In this document: positions 1 to 11,145 of the stretch, piece after piece
Layout: the number at the start of each line of letters is the position of its first letter
Numbering within the stretch: the first letter of the stretch is position 1
Assembly (NCBI GenBank): GCA_003415625.1
Contig: PYIU01000003.1
Coordinates: 744,001 to 808,000, forward strand
Source of the DNA: Aquanectria penicillioides
Lineage: Eukaryota > Ascomycota > Sordariomycetes > Hypocreales > Nectriaceae
DNA: 64,000 nucleotides
Direction: 5' to 3'
The notes under the pieces: model-generated
Told to the model about the DNA's origin: nothing
The model's database searches: none
The model's input: only the letters and a program-made list of their open reading frames with translations
Translations under genes and position numbers: made by a program

Positions 1-130
1 AAACCGGCAGAGTTCCGTCAACATTGCGGGGCAAGTAATAGTCGAGCTTGATATCATGACCTTCGACCGTCGAGTACACGAGGGTCAGACCGCCCTCGGG
101 TAGCTGTGGCTTGAAGTTTGGCAGAGGCAT
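1..130 (-). CDS. alpha/beta hydrolase, N-terminal fragment (runs off the window)
   Basis: The complement of the first 130 bases starts with ATG and reads about 43 residues without a stop, ending at the window edge. The segment VEGHDIKLDYYLPRNVDG followed by LPV is the usual first beta-strand pair of fungal alpha/beta hydrolases, which precedes the oxyanion HGGG motif; that motif would lie outside the window. No signal peptide is seen, so a cytosolic esterase or lipase-like enzyme is likely. The catalytic residues are not visible, so substrate and exact subfamily cannot be given. It is transcribed in the same direction as the sugar transporter upstream, about 560 bp away. Confidence 0.6.
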   Translation of the reverse strand, partial: MPLPNFKPQLPEGGLTLVYSTVEGHDIKLDYYLPRNVDGTLPV

Positions 131-688
131 ATTGTCTTATGATCGAGAGAAGTTTTCAATAATGTTATTGGAGAAGAACAAGTCCAAAGTGTATGGTTGA
201 GGAGTCTGGATATTTCCGAGGAACCTCGGCGTTAGTGTTGCGTCACCAAGAGGGCCGTGTTCAGCAATTGCGGGTCTCTCATGGCCCGAGGCCAGGCCCA
301 AGCGGCGTAGCATTGCACAATGGAATAACTCGTCACCGCCAATTGGAGCGATTCTCCAATTCTCCAAATCACGTAAAGCAGTGGGAATTGACTTTGGTAC
401 AACGATTGGAGATCCCGGCGTTGAACTTTTGGCCTCCTGTTGGAATCGTTGAATTACGCCTTAGGGGCACATCGGTCACCGTCACCGTGGGCTATATTGG
501 GAGATCAATCAAGTTCAACAGAGCACATAAATATATGACCTGCATGTTTCGATAAATATACCTTTTATGCGAAGAACACTGAATATATTGAGAAAGCTAA
601 CTATCTGATTCCACAATGCAAATGTCGAGAAGACTTTTAGAGGCTAAAGTCGGGCCAAAGCAAGAATGTAGTCAGGCAAACCCCCAGA
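131..688. other. intergenic, no gene recognised
   Basis: This holds the promoter of the leftward hydrolase and the 3' region of the leftward sugar transporter. Short open frames on both strands show no recognisable domain. Confidence 0.5.
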
Positions 689-2470
689 CTAAGACTCAGC
701 TTCAACGTGTTTAGTGTCGCCTGTGTTCTTTTCAACAAGATCCTCCGGTCGACCTACACCAGCCAAACCCAGTTGCTCGTAGATTCTCTGCATGCGAGCA
801 GCGTCATCTCGCGCAATGGTAGTGTCATCGCCACCAAAGTAGATATCGATTTCCTCAAGCGTCTTATCCTTCGTCTCCGGCACCATCTTCCACACGAATA
901 TGGCACCTCCAGCACAAAAGGCAGCAAAGAAGATGTAAGTGCCGTACTTCATCGAGGCCAGCATGTCCTTGGTAGTTAGGCCAATAACAAAGTTAAACAT
1001 CCAGTTTGTAGAGGCTACAACGGCGACACCACGAGATCGGAGGGAGTTGGGGAAGAGCTCCTGCGTCAACACCCAGCAGACAGGACCCCAAGAATAGGCG
1101 AAATTGACGGCAAAAAGCCAGATGAAAACAATGGCTGCCCAACCACCAGCCGTGTGGTTAGGCCAATCATCTTCGAAAGAGCCTTCGACAGCGGCGACAA
1201 TAACATGGCAGATCATCATACCGACTGCACCGACAATCAAGAACGTTTTGCGGCCAAAATGATCGAGGTAGAGAACAGCCGGAATCGTAAAGACGATTTG
1301 GAAGATACCAGTAACACCAGTGGCCAGGAGTTGGGTGGTGACAGAGGTGAAACCAAAAGTGGCGAAGATCTGGGGAGCGTAGTAGAGAACCGCATTGATA
1401 CCTGTGAATTGCTGGAAGATCATGATCCAGATACCAATGGAAACGCGCCTGATCATATTCTTGCTGAACATTGGCTTCCAGGTACCCAGAGAACCCCCAT
1501 TCTTGCTCAATTCAGCCTCAACTTCCTCATCAAACATGACACCAGCCTTGATCTCCAGGAATTCCGCACGGAGAACAGGGTCCTCTGGGGCGAGGCGGCG
1601 AAGTCTGCTGAGTGCACTAAGGCAGTCATCGTCGCGGTGCTTGATGGCAAGCCAGCGAGGAGAGAAAGGAAGAAAAAACATTCCGAAGAAGAGAATCCAA
1701 GCGAAGAGGAGCTGGAAGGCAAGAGGAAATCGCCATGAAACATCCTTTTCTCCAGCGCAATGGTGTCCGTGGGCGGCCGTGGCATTGAAGTCACCGGCGC
1801 TAGTGTACCATTCGCTCTCGGGAACGCCCTCAGGTCGGCATGAAGTGCCTCCGACAAAATGCATGCCGTCTGAGAAAGAGAAGGGTCAATAAGGGAACGA
1901 AGGAGCTTAATCAGGATGCTACTTACAGTCAAGCCAAAAGGCAACAGCGGTACCAATGGTAATGCACAGCTGCTGAAGAGACACCAATCCACCACGAAGC
2001 TCAGGAGGAGCGATCTCGGCCTGGTAAAGCGGAATGACCATGGAGAACATACCAATGCCAATACCGCCGATGATACGACCGGCAAATAGCATCCCAGGGT
2101 TGTGGGCAGCGCACTGAAGACAAGTTCCGAGGGTAAAGATGATGACAGCAACCATCATGCTATACTTCCTGGAGATTACATCGGCAAGCCAACCACAGAA
2201 GAGAGCACCAGCCCAGGCGCCAAGTTCAAGAGCAGCTACAAGCCAACCTTGAATGGTAGAGCCCAGGAGAGTAGGGAACTCGGCCTCAAAGTTCTCCATG
2301 ACAAGCACAGAGGACATGACACCCTGGTCGTAACCATACATGACACAACCGATGGAGGCAAAAGCACAAGTCATGAACACGTAGGGATTCTTGAGCATTC
2401 CCACGATGCCATGCTCTTTTTCGGCCGCTGCGCGGCCATAAGCTGATTGACTGACGGCTCCGGCACCCAT
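689..2470 (-). CDS. MFS sugar transporter (hexose/quinate-permease type)
   Basis: Two exons, 1927-2470 and 689-1869, are joined across an intron at 1870-1926 (GTAAGT...CTCAG). The phase is exact and gives 574 residues, the usual size for the family. Sugar-porter signatures are in order: YGYDQGVMSS in TM1, GWLADVISRKYSM after TM2, GRIIGGIGIGMFS in TM4, the loop motif SPRWLAIKHRDDDCL, QQFTGINAVLYYAPQIF in TM7, and PETKDKTLEEID after TM12. About twelve hydrophobic segments are visible. It should import a monosaccharide or a related polyol or quinate across the plasma membrane by proton symport; the exact substrate cannot be read from sequence. It looks intact. Three CreA-type hexamers lie 0.3-0.6 kb upstream, consistent with carbon regulation. 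Confidence 0.92.
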
Positions 2471-4321
2471 TGTGAAGATGTGCTTATCCCAGTGATGCTG
2501 ATGAAAGAGGAAATTGAGGACTGAGGCTGAGAGACTGGAAGTTTGGTTTTTTGGTCACAAATGGAGAGTTTTATATGATTTTCTAGCCAGAATCTATGGC
2601 CGGACTGAATAAACGTGGTTGCCGGAATGAATTGCCGTCGAGGACTCCACGAGCAGCTCATCGGCCCATTTCATTTGTCATGTAACCACGGTCTCGTGGT
2701 GCAGCACACGTACAAGTATGCTAAAATTCTAACTCTGTCAACCTAAGTAACTAACCTCATAAGTCTGGGGTTGCTCTTCGTGGGAGATAACTGGGTCATG
2801 GGGTCTCCATGCCCATACACTTGGGGCCCCGCGGACTGGATTTTTTGGGTCACTCGAGCCAAAACAATGGAGTGCTGCGTGTTCTGAGCATTATCTGTTC
2901 GGCGGCATCACGGCCTTACTTGGAAACTGCCAACATCATGGATAAGTCGGCATCAAGGCGGAGTCTAAGATAATGAAATACAAAGCCGTCACAGGCTGTT
3001 GTGGTGGGGACTTCAGGGCTGAATCCTGGTGGGGGTTGCGGACCGATAGATCTTGAGCCACGATCAGGGGTTCGTGTCAAATCATAAAGAGAAGTAAGGT
3101 AGAAGCTATCTTGTTGTATGTTAATTTTTGTGCCAGAGGGAGCAATATCAGCGTACTATGGTTTTATCTGATCGATGATTCCAACACAACGCGATTGGTT
3201 GGGCTTGTCCAGGTCAAGGCAAGCGTCATAACATCTACATCGGCGGGACCGAACAATGAGGCTCACGATCGATTACTTGGCAAATGATGGATCATCAACG
3301 AGCCAATCGGTGCAAACCTCGGCGCTTTCTTGGCAGGTAAAGTGAACGCCGTCTTGAACAGGAGCCCATAGCGGAGAGTGAATACGGGTGCCGGCTCCCG
3401 GAAACAAGCGTATATCCGAGCATCGCTGAAGAAACCCCAGAAATGCCCCAGCTTTGCCCGTCACGACACCAAAAAAAAAAAAGGGGAACCGCGTGTGATA
3501 ATTCGCTGCGATTGCGGAGACAATTGGGGCTCTCCAGGTTTTCGTCCGAAATACGCGCGTCTCTCACCCAACCACCGGGCCATCCCGGTTTGGAGCCCGC
3601 CCTTCTCGTTGGACAAGATATTAATTGGGGGAGCATCGCAACGCAGGGGCTTCCCAGTTTTGCTGGTATGGCTATTCGATGCGAGCATCTCGGAAGAGTC
3701 GGACCAGGGAGGCATCGATGCAGCAAGGTCCTCTTTCATCGGGGGTCGCCACAGGGTGAGTAGAAAGACGCCGAGAAATGGGCTCTAGGAAAGCGGGCAA
3801 GGAGTTTTGTGACGAACTATACCACCGTGCCGGGTTACGACACGTGCTGCCTAAAATGACTACAAATATTCTGACGGAAAAGGACATAAAAATAGACCAC
3901 CATCAGGTCATTTTCCCAGATTGAGGCACAGTCGGACCTCATGTAATGGATTAGGCATAGGCCACATGGAATGAACATTGCTTTGAGAAACGCATCCCAT
4001 TAGAAGAACATACCAGTGCATCATTGATGATGCGTGAATCGTGAACATAAGAGAGTTGCCAATGGGTCCCGTACGCGTCTTAGTGTCCCTTGAGCGTGCA
4101 GATTTGCTTCAAGATGCACCGACAACCTGCTGCCTGTCATTCTCCAACACATCTTCCACCATTGGGTAGCACTCGGCCCATCTCCGGTCCCTAGAAGATG
4201 GACCTGATCTCCACCCCGCTTCGGGGACCCGATTCAGGACACCAGCTACGGAAGTAGATACACTCCAAGACTTTGAAAATCAGCAATCTACGGCTCCAAT
4301 GCTGGGTTATGGAATACCAAC
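2471..4321. other. intergenic / promoter region of the sugar transporter
   Basis: This 1.85-kb stretch has no recognisable gene. It contains three CreA-like hexamers and a 13-base A run at 3471-3483. Overlapping frames at 3.27-3.89 kb on both strands show no family resemblance and no splice structure. Confidence 0.5.
2765..3034 (+). promoter_or_regulatory. cluster of three CreA-type sites
   Basis: Hexamers matching the CreA consensus SYGGRG occur at 2765-2770 (CTGGGG), 3004-3009 (GTGGGG) and 3029-3034 (GTGGGG), all upstream of the leftward sugar transporter. CreA is the Aspergillus-type carbon catabolite repressor and often acts through closely spaced sites. The last two are 19 bp apart. The consensus is short, so chance matches are possible. 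Confidence 0.4.
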
Positions 4322-6450
4322 CTACCCAAAGATCAAATAGCGCGCACAAACCAGTGCCCCTTTCAGCCCGCTTGTCCGAAGGGTAGAGCCGCCTTCGTCA
4401 AGGATCAATAAATTAATCATTAGCACAGTACCTACTATCGTAGTAACTTCAAAGACATTAATAAAGGTTAATGCTAGTTCTTGATGCAGAAGCCAATTTG
4501 CCATAACATCTAGTAGAGCAACGTAAAGAGCGATTTGAATAGCCGAGCCGACAGTAACGGTAATGGTGAGGTCCAATTTGTACCTCATCGTCACCGTCAC
4601 AACCGTCACGTACTCTGCAATATTCCCTACGATAGGCAGGACGACAAGCCCGATGAGAGATTCAGACAGGCCTCCCTCATGAGTCACTTCATCAATAGTG
4701 CTGACGAGAAACTCAGCAGAGATTGACATTAGGACGGAGGTGATGATAAGCATGCTTATCGCCGCCATTCTGCCGGCTGTAAAACCAACATGGTGTGGTG
4801 GGTCATGAACCAGATTCTCCATGCTGGCTCGGTTCTCTCGGAGTATATGCAGAATTGTAATCCGACCTCTTCGTTCTCCACTCAGAGATGAATCGCAGCT
4901 TCGATAACCCTGGCTAGATCCAAGAGAGAGTGAACGAGAGAATGCAAGCGAATGAAGAAGAGATGAGGTGTGTCGGTTGATATTCCGGCCTCTATCTCTA
5001 CTACGTCTTCGGGGTTTAGCGGATTCATCATCGCGATCTCTCTGGTTCATTGTTCTGTAGACGAAACTTGCAGTGTCATCTTGAGGATGGATATTCATCT
5101 GCGAAGCGGATCGTTCGGGTGGTAGAATTGGAGATCCTGAAATGCTCTACTGATAAGACGGAAGAATGGTGATGCAAATCAGTGCCTTATAGACCTTAAT
5201 ATCCTGTGTTACTCTTAACCGAGGCACAGGTAGACCTTTTGGTGTAGCAGTTAAGGATTACCTCCGCTTTTCCGTATCAAATGGGCGTAGGAGGGCCGCT
5301 TATGCTAAGCTGAGCCTGTTCAACATTTAAATCATCGTCTTCAACGGGATATTATGCTTCATTTCCTGCCCTGATCTCGTGGAGAAAATAGAGAACATAT
5401 TTGAGCAACACTATGAGGGCTGAACCCCTGGCCATTTTAAGGCTCACTCCTTCGCCAAGATCTGAGCTCTTAGTTGTATAGTGGAAGACAGTTTAGTTTG
5501 ATTTTAGAGATGAAGTTTGTGAAAGGTCAGGGTGAGTGGACCTACTGGCATCAAAATGACGAAGACGGAAACACAAGGTAGACAAGCAAGACGCTGGGCT
5601 TCTATGCTATTGTATACAGGATCGTAGTTCTCTAAGCCATTGCCTAGCAAGGCTGAGCCAAGAATTAGCAGCAGATTTACTAGAATCGACCCTAAAATGG
5701 AGGCTTGGATGCTTCGTATTTGGTTATTGGTCAAGGCAATCCTAGGTGCCTCATTATTCGCGATCCTGGCGGCCAATGGGAAGAAGCTGAGTTACACCCT
5801 TAAAAAATTAGCTCATTGCCCAAGAAGGCTGAAAATGCAAAATTCCACTTACAATAAAATGATTTCAACGAGATTACCAAAACTGATTTTATTAGGGCCC
5901 CGATAGTATCTCCAGCCTCGGCAGTGATACGTTCCGTCGCGTCTGTCAATAGAGCAGAAAGGGGCACAATAGCGATGGCGTTGCTCGTGAACACTACAAG
6001 AGGGTTCATGTTCATGAAATGGGTTCCAATGCCGATAAACACAAAAACAAGAAGCGCGTCGAGCCAAGAGGACAGAAGCATCGGCCGAAGATGTTCTATG
6101 TAAGTCGCATCTCTTCCCAACTTGGTGTCATCTTCAACCTCGACCATCTCTATGCTTCTTGTGCACGACACCAAAATCTTCGATCAAAGAAAGGGAACCA
6201 AGCAGAAAGAATATTCCGTACGCCATCTGGCAAATGACTTCTATTAGAATGATTCCCTAAGCGACTCATGGAGAATATTCTCGCCTCTAAACTGGCTGAG
6301 ACCAATGTGTGAATTAGCTACAGTATGCAAGATACTAGCCTCGACTGTTTTAACGTTCGCTCTTTGGAGAGTGCCATAGTGGTGTTCATTCACGAAACTC
6401 TCATGGTTGTCTGCGACGGAATACCCATGTTCCGAATCCATGGCCGGCAA
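4322..6450 (-). pseudogene. vacuolar Ca2+/H+ exchanger (CAX/VCX1-type), decayed
   Basis: Segments read in order on the minus strand match the CAX fold. 5849-6174 holds the first TM pair and a SFGNLVEII block (c-1 motif). 5546-5786 holds the QASILGSILVNLLLILG helix. 5340-5461 holds a helix reading ALIVLLKYVLYF. 4322-5137 holds GLVVLPIVGNIAEY (c-2 motif), VGSAIQIAL and the last helices. Decay is clear. A one-base loss at the T run near 5887-5891 breaks the frame inside the c-1 motif. In-frame TAA and TGA follow the third segment. The conserved c-2 His is Tyr, and the last helix stops short. The stops and the H-to-Y change fit C-to-T transitions. The N-terminal exon (about 6244-6450) is uncertain. 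When intact it would load Ca2+ into the vacuole. Confidence 0.82.
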
Positions 6451-7696
6451 TCCATTAGGGCAACAATGGAGCAGGTAGACTAAGGATGAAAGAAAGATGG
6501 AATTGTTTCCAGGGACTTGGTCTAGTGCAGCAGTTAAATAATAGTATTATGGCGACATGTTAAGAATCAGGTGCGCTTTCATTTGCATAAACTAATTCCT
6601 GTGAAGCATAATAATACTGCGGCTATCGGATGATGATAATTGAGCGATTTCCTTCCTGGTTTTTTTTTTTGGAATGCCGCTCTGGTGTCGAGTTGAAATG
6701 GGAAATCACAACTAACCCTATGTGGGTGGATGTTCACAAACCATGTGGCAGCACAGCCTCAAGATGCGGGCTCGAAACCCATACAACAGGAAATCGGTTC
6801 ATGTATTTGCATGGCTGTAGATCAGTGGACCTTCGAGTCGACTGACCCTCCCAGGTGGTGAATGTTACACCATCGAGTTTGACGCCAGCGGCATAGACGT
6901 CGTGCGCCAATAGAAAAACGCTGGTAGGTCACCATATGACGTGTGGAGGTCTAGATGAGGGTGGAAACATCCGTATAAGCCTTGACATTTCAACTCTTGG
7001 TTGCTTTATTAAGGTTGCCGTAGCTAGGATCGGGGAAATGCATGTCACAGATGTTCCTTTCCCAGCTGTGTGACCATCCAGCAGTCTATTCCTTGCGTGG
7101 CCATTAAATAATCTCGCGTTTCTTCACAGGCGTTTGTTATTTGAAGCATATTCATAGTCATGAATTTGCAGTTTATTGCTGGAGTTAAGACATGAATTTT
7201 ATCGGATGCTCGCCTCGGCTCAAGACGATTATTTTCTCCTATTGATCGATCCCGATTACTCCTTTGGTTCCTCCTTCCATTCATAATTTATTACAGCAGT
7301 CGTATCGTTAGTTGAAGATTTTGATTACATATTGGAACCATGTGGGGATGCTATCATCTTAGGTTGCACCAGACAATCTCGTGATTCAACGACGCGTATT
7401 CGGTTATTTCCTCGTTCTGCAACTCTATTTGGACCTCGACTAGTTAATGGGCAATCGCTCAAGTTCTGTGACATAATCTTAGATCTGGCTCACACCTATT
7501 GGGTTCAACCACAACCATAGATAACTTTTTTATGGAATTAAATTAGTATTCTTTTATTTGTATCATTTCTGCGTGCGCGAACAAATCTCCAATCCCGTCA
7601 AAAGATTCCAGCGGAAACCTCCCATCCAGTACTTGACTCGACGGATGAGATCTATTTGGAGGAATTGACTGTGATTTCTGTGGACTATTATTTAAT
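6451..7696. other. intergenic, no gene recognised
   Basis: This lies between the exchanger relic and the 3' end of the PTH11-like gene. There is a 10-base T run near 6660. Short frames, such as the one at 7045-7284 on the minus strand, have no recognisable domain. Confidence 0.45.
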
Positions 7697-9196
7697 TTAA
7701 CGTCTTCTTGTCCATGGAGCCCGGGTTTCCCCGACGTCGCTCCCGGATTGTGAGTCAGAGGCAACTGTGATTTGTGTTGTTCGAGTCACATGCACGACAT
7801 TCTTAGCATCGAGGTTGTGGTTTTGCTCACGCAGTTCTTCCTGCGATTCTGACTTGTCAATATTTGACATCTGAACGCCATCTTCGGCTATCTTGTAATA
7901 GTTGTCCACCGGCAGTCCGGATTTGGACATTTGATGGGACCCAGAGCGAGCTCCGTAGTTGGAGTTATAGCCCTGGCTACTAGATTTGAGGCTGATACCA
8001 AGAGCACTCTTCAGTCTTCGTGAAAGGCCAGATTCGGCAATTATTTTAGGGAGACATGGCATACTCAAGATGAAGAAACCGCAAGTCATTTCAGCACAAG
8101 CCCAGAACAAGAGTGGACCAATGAAGTACATCTGATCGGTTGTCTTGGAGAAAGTAACCGTGTGGGCCAGGCGGAAGCATGCGGCAACCAGCGCTCTGTC
8201 TATTATTAGCCCGTGATCGAACTGGGAACGGCCTTGGAGTTGAAAGTTGACTGACACAATACCCACTCCAAAGATGATTGATACACCAAGCTTCTTCTGC
8301 CAATTCATGTGCAGGCCCCAAATGATTTTCTGCGGAAGAAGGACCATGACCAAATCGGTGACGACTTGGACGCTTGCTGACGACAGCATCACCTTGGGGA
8401 GGGAGTAGCATTTGCTCGGAACATAAAATTCCCAAATGGCGTTGTGTGGTCTGCATTGCATGTTCAAGAGGACAATACAAACAAGTCCCCAGCAACATTG
8501 AAAGACGATGAGGATGCTGCACCCCCACCAAAAGAAGCTCTTGAATCTATCAGCCGGGACAAAAACTCGGCACCAGTCGAATAGGATCGCGGTCTTGACT
8601 AGCGGCAAGACTGCTGAGTAGCAGCAGCCGTAAACGAGGATAAGCTGGCTATAGTCAGTCGAGAGCTTCTCCAGGTTGCTCCAAGAGATCAAGTAGGGAA
8701 CTCACATAGAGAGGCCGAACTAAATCTTCGTTATGAAGATTCCATGTATGGACGTAGTATCCAGGTGTCCAAATCAAGGCATAAGCAGCATAGGCAGTTC
8801 CCCAGTAAGATCCCTATTCTAAAGTATGAGTATCATGGATGTTGGAGAACGACGGCCGGGTAGCTAAAGAGGCCGACGGATTTAAGAGGGATTCACGAAC
8901 GTATGCTAATATCATCAACACTGAGTGGCCATCATGTTAGCTTTCCGGCTCTAGTGTGTTTGCAATATTGGTGGTGCCCTGGAGGCCTTACCCTCTTCGA
9001 TGCCAACTTTTCTATCCATCCAAACGCGCGCATACGCTCGAAGCAAGAGACAGAGCGTTAATACAACTGTGCATAGCGTTGTCACAGCCCAGGCGAGGCC
9101 ATTTCTGTTCGGAGGATCGTCGAAGTTGGCGGTGATACCGTCTGGTGGCGTTGCGGCCGGCGCTGCGAGCAGCGTCTTGAGAGCTTCGGAATCCAT
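7697..9196 (-). CDS. PTH11-like rhodopsin-domain integral membrane protein
   Basis: A four-exon model fits in phase: 8992-9196, 8901-8920 (a 20-nt exon), 8706-8813 and 7697-8644. It gives 426 residues. The N-terminus faces outward and leads into TM1 (VTTLCTVVLTLCLLLRAYAR). The third exon carries the conserved extracellular WTPGYYVHTW stretch. Later helices include LPLVKTAILFDWCRVF, the cysteine-containing loop around NMQCRPHNAIWEFY, and VVTDLVMVLLPQKIIWGL. The C-terminal tail of about 120 residues is hydrophilic. This is the seven-helix fungal rhodopsin-domain family (PTH11-like), usually plasma-membrane sensors of surface or plant cues, although many members have no known ligand. No coding disruption is seen. 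The micro-exon is the weakest part of the model. Confidence 0.8.
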
Positions 9197-11145
9197 TGCC
9201 AGGGCAATTAAGAAAGTGAGCCGTCGTGGACGGCTCGGGAGGTTCGTGGACTAATATACTAGCGTGTCGAAACGGGGCGGACTGGTGCGGAACGATAGAC
9301 GGATGGCATGCCGGCAGCCTAATGGTTGACAATCGGGGCTCGGACGACGCAGATTGATTGCCCAACAACACACTTCCACGAGAAACTATCCTTGAGACAC
9401 CAGGGCTCTTTAAAGTGGTTCGACAGATCTGCAACGTTCACTTCCCATGGATCCTGCTACAGAGGTGATACAACGCTAGGAAAAGCTTTTCTGCAAACAT
9501 AGCCCAGAGAGGCGCATTATTTCGATCTTCATGGCCCCTTTTGGACAGATCCATATTATCAAAGAGGACTTCTGACAGATAACGTGCGCAGATCGGAAAA
9601 TGCCGTTCATAAGCTGGTGCCGCTCCATACAATAACACAGAACCGGGATCTCACACACAGGTTTGGCCTGTCCTTGCTAACCCCTGCGAATCTAGTCTAG
9701 TCGAGCCGGGGATAGTACCGGCCCACTCAGAACGAGGTTTTGTTTGTCTTCAACCACCCAGGTAGCAACAGTTGTAACTGGCTCCAGGCACCGGGTTTGG
9801 CAGATTCGGCAACCCCACAGACAATCGCTAGGAAGAGCATTGCCTATTACCCAGGTATGGTACTGTTGTTAGATGACCGAAGCGGCCGCTGCGCAATCCG
9901 AGAGGAATGGTAGATGACGAGCCCACATTGCTCCACTGGAAGCCCACAGAGGAGAGACACGAAGCTTATAGGCCCTTGAAGCTGGAAGCATTGGCCAGCC
10001 CAATTGGCCTCGCATGAAGCCGGGGAGGGCAGGATAAAGCTGTCGAACCGCACGCATGCTCACACCTGCATCACACAGCTGCGCAGCTCCGCAAAAGTTT
10101 TTCTATTGTTCTGTTCTCTCCTCGATACTCGTGACTTCGGCAATGTGGTCACGGCAATAACCAACCCCTGACATTGCCAATTGCAGCGCGTTTCACACTA
10201 AAGACGTAGACGGGCGGAGCGGACCGTTGCAACCGTTACCCCGCGAGTGGGACCTCAACACCAACAGTCTCAGACCAGGAATGCGATCCCACGCCGATCG
10301 TGCAAGCAACAAGGGCTGGAAAGGCTGATTCGTCATGTTTTCTCCAGCAGTATCCGCAAGGAACCTCTCATAGGAGAGTCAGGACGCCATCGTCGCGTTG
10401 CCCTTGCCACCCAGAATACGTGCCGGTCCTTGGGCATACGTTCATGATAGTATGCCTCTTTACCTGAGTTTCACATAGTTATGAAGCGGGGCTTCTCCCC
10501 AAATGGCGCAATGGGTAAATAACCATTATGGCCCCTGAGACCCATTGCAACCCCACAGTTCCAGAAGATGCATGACTCGAGCAGGAACAGTGGAAGATCC
10601 GAGCGGGATGTGGCGTACATACCGAGCTCCTCCACATTCTCACCTGAGCTACGGATCCTTTGGTGGATTCTGCCACCTGTGAGGTTGCGTTCATGCCGCA
10701 AAGTATTGGCGCGTAAGTTGATTCCAAAGAAGCTGGTTCAATTTACTGGATTAGGTCGTTCTGAAAGCCTTCTTCACATTGCTTCATCTTGCCCCATTAT
10801 ACCCCCTGTCTAGTGGCGGGTATCAAAAGTTTGTTGGCAAGGCGAGACGCCGATAGCACGATGTTATCTCCATGCGTCGGGAATTGCGGCACCAAGGTGA
10901 TGGTGTCCTAAAGCGCCAAGTCTAACCAACTGCTAGGGGGAAGGCTGCATCTACATGGGGTGATGGGATAGACATTTGGATTCCCCCTATTTCGCCCAAG
11001 CCGACCTCGGGCAATTCTGTCGCTTCATATATGTACCCCGGACCCCTAAACCGTGCAGATCCAAGAAAAGCTTCATACATAGTTTTTTTTTCTCTCTCAA
11101 CTTGCCACACCGTAGAGCTCACCTCGCGTCATCAAAGATTGAAAC
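9197..11145. other. intergenic, divergent promoter region
   Basis: Nearly 2 kb separates the leftward PTH11-like gene from the rightward monooxygenase. No coding segment with a recognisable domain was seen on either strand. A TATA-like CATATATG occurs near 11025, about 120 bp before the monooxygenase start. Confidence 0.45.

Noticed and set aside
193..555. Open frame on the plus strand next to the hydrolase start
   Set aside because: It overlaps the hydrolase promoter, has no recognisable domain and no splice context.
1154..1738. Long plus-strand frame inside the sugar transporter
   Set aside because: It is the antisense shadow of a well-supported MFS gene.
3273..3890. Several overlapping frames on both strands
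   Set aside because: They occupy all frames equally, are interrupted by a 13-base A run, and match no family I know; probably chance in GC-rich DNA.
6700..6850. Stretch resembling a tRNA T-arm (GGGCTCGAAACCC)
   Set aside because: No matching acceptor stem or anticodon arm at proper distances.
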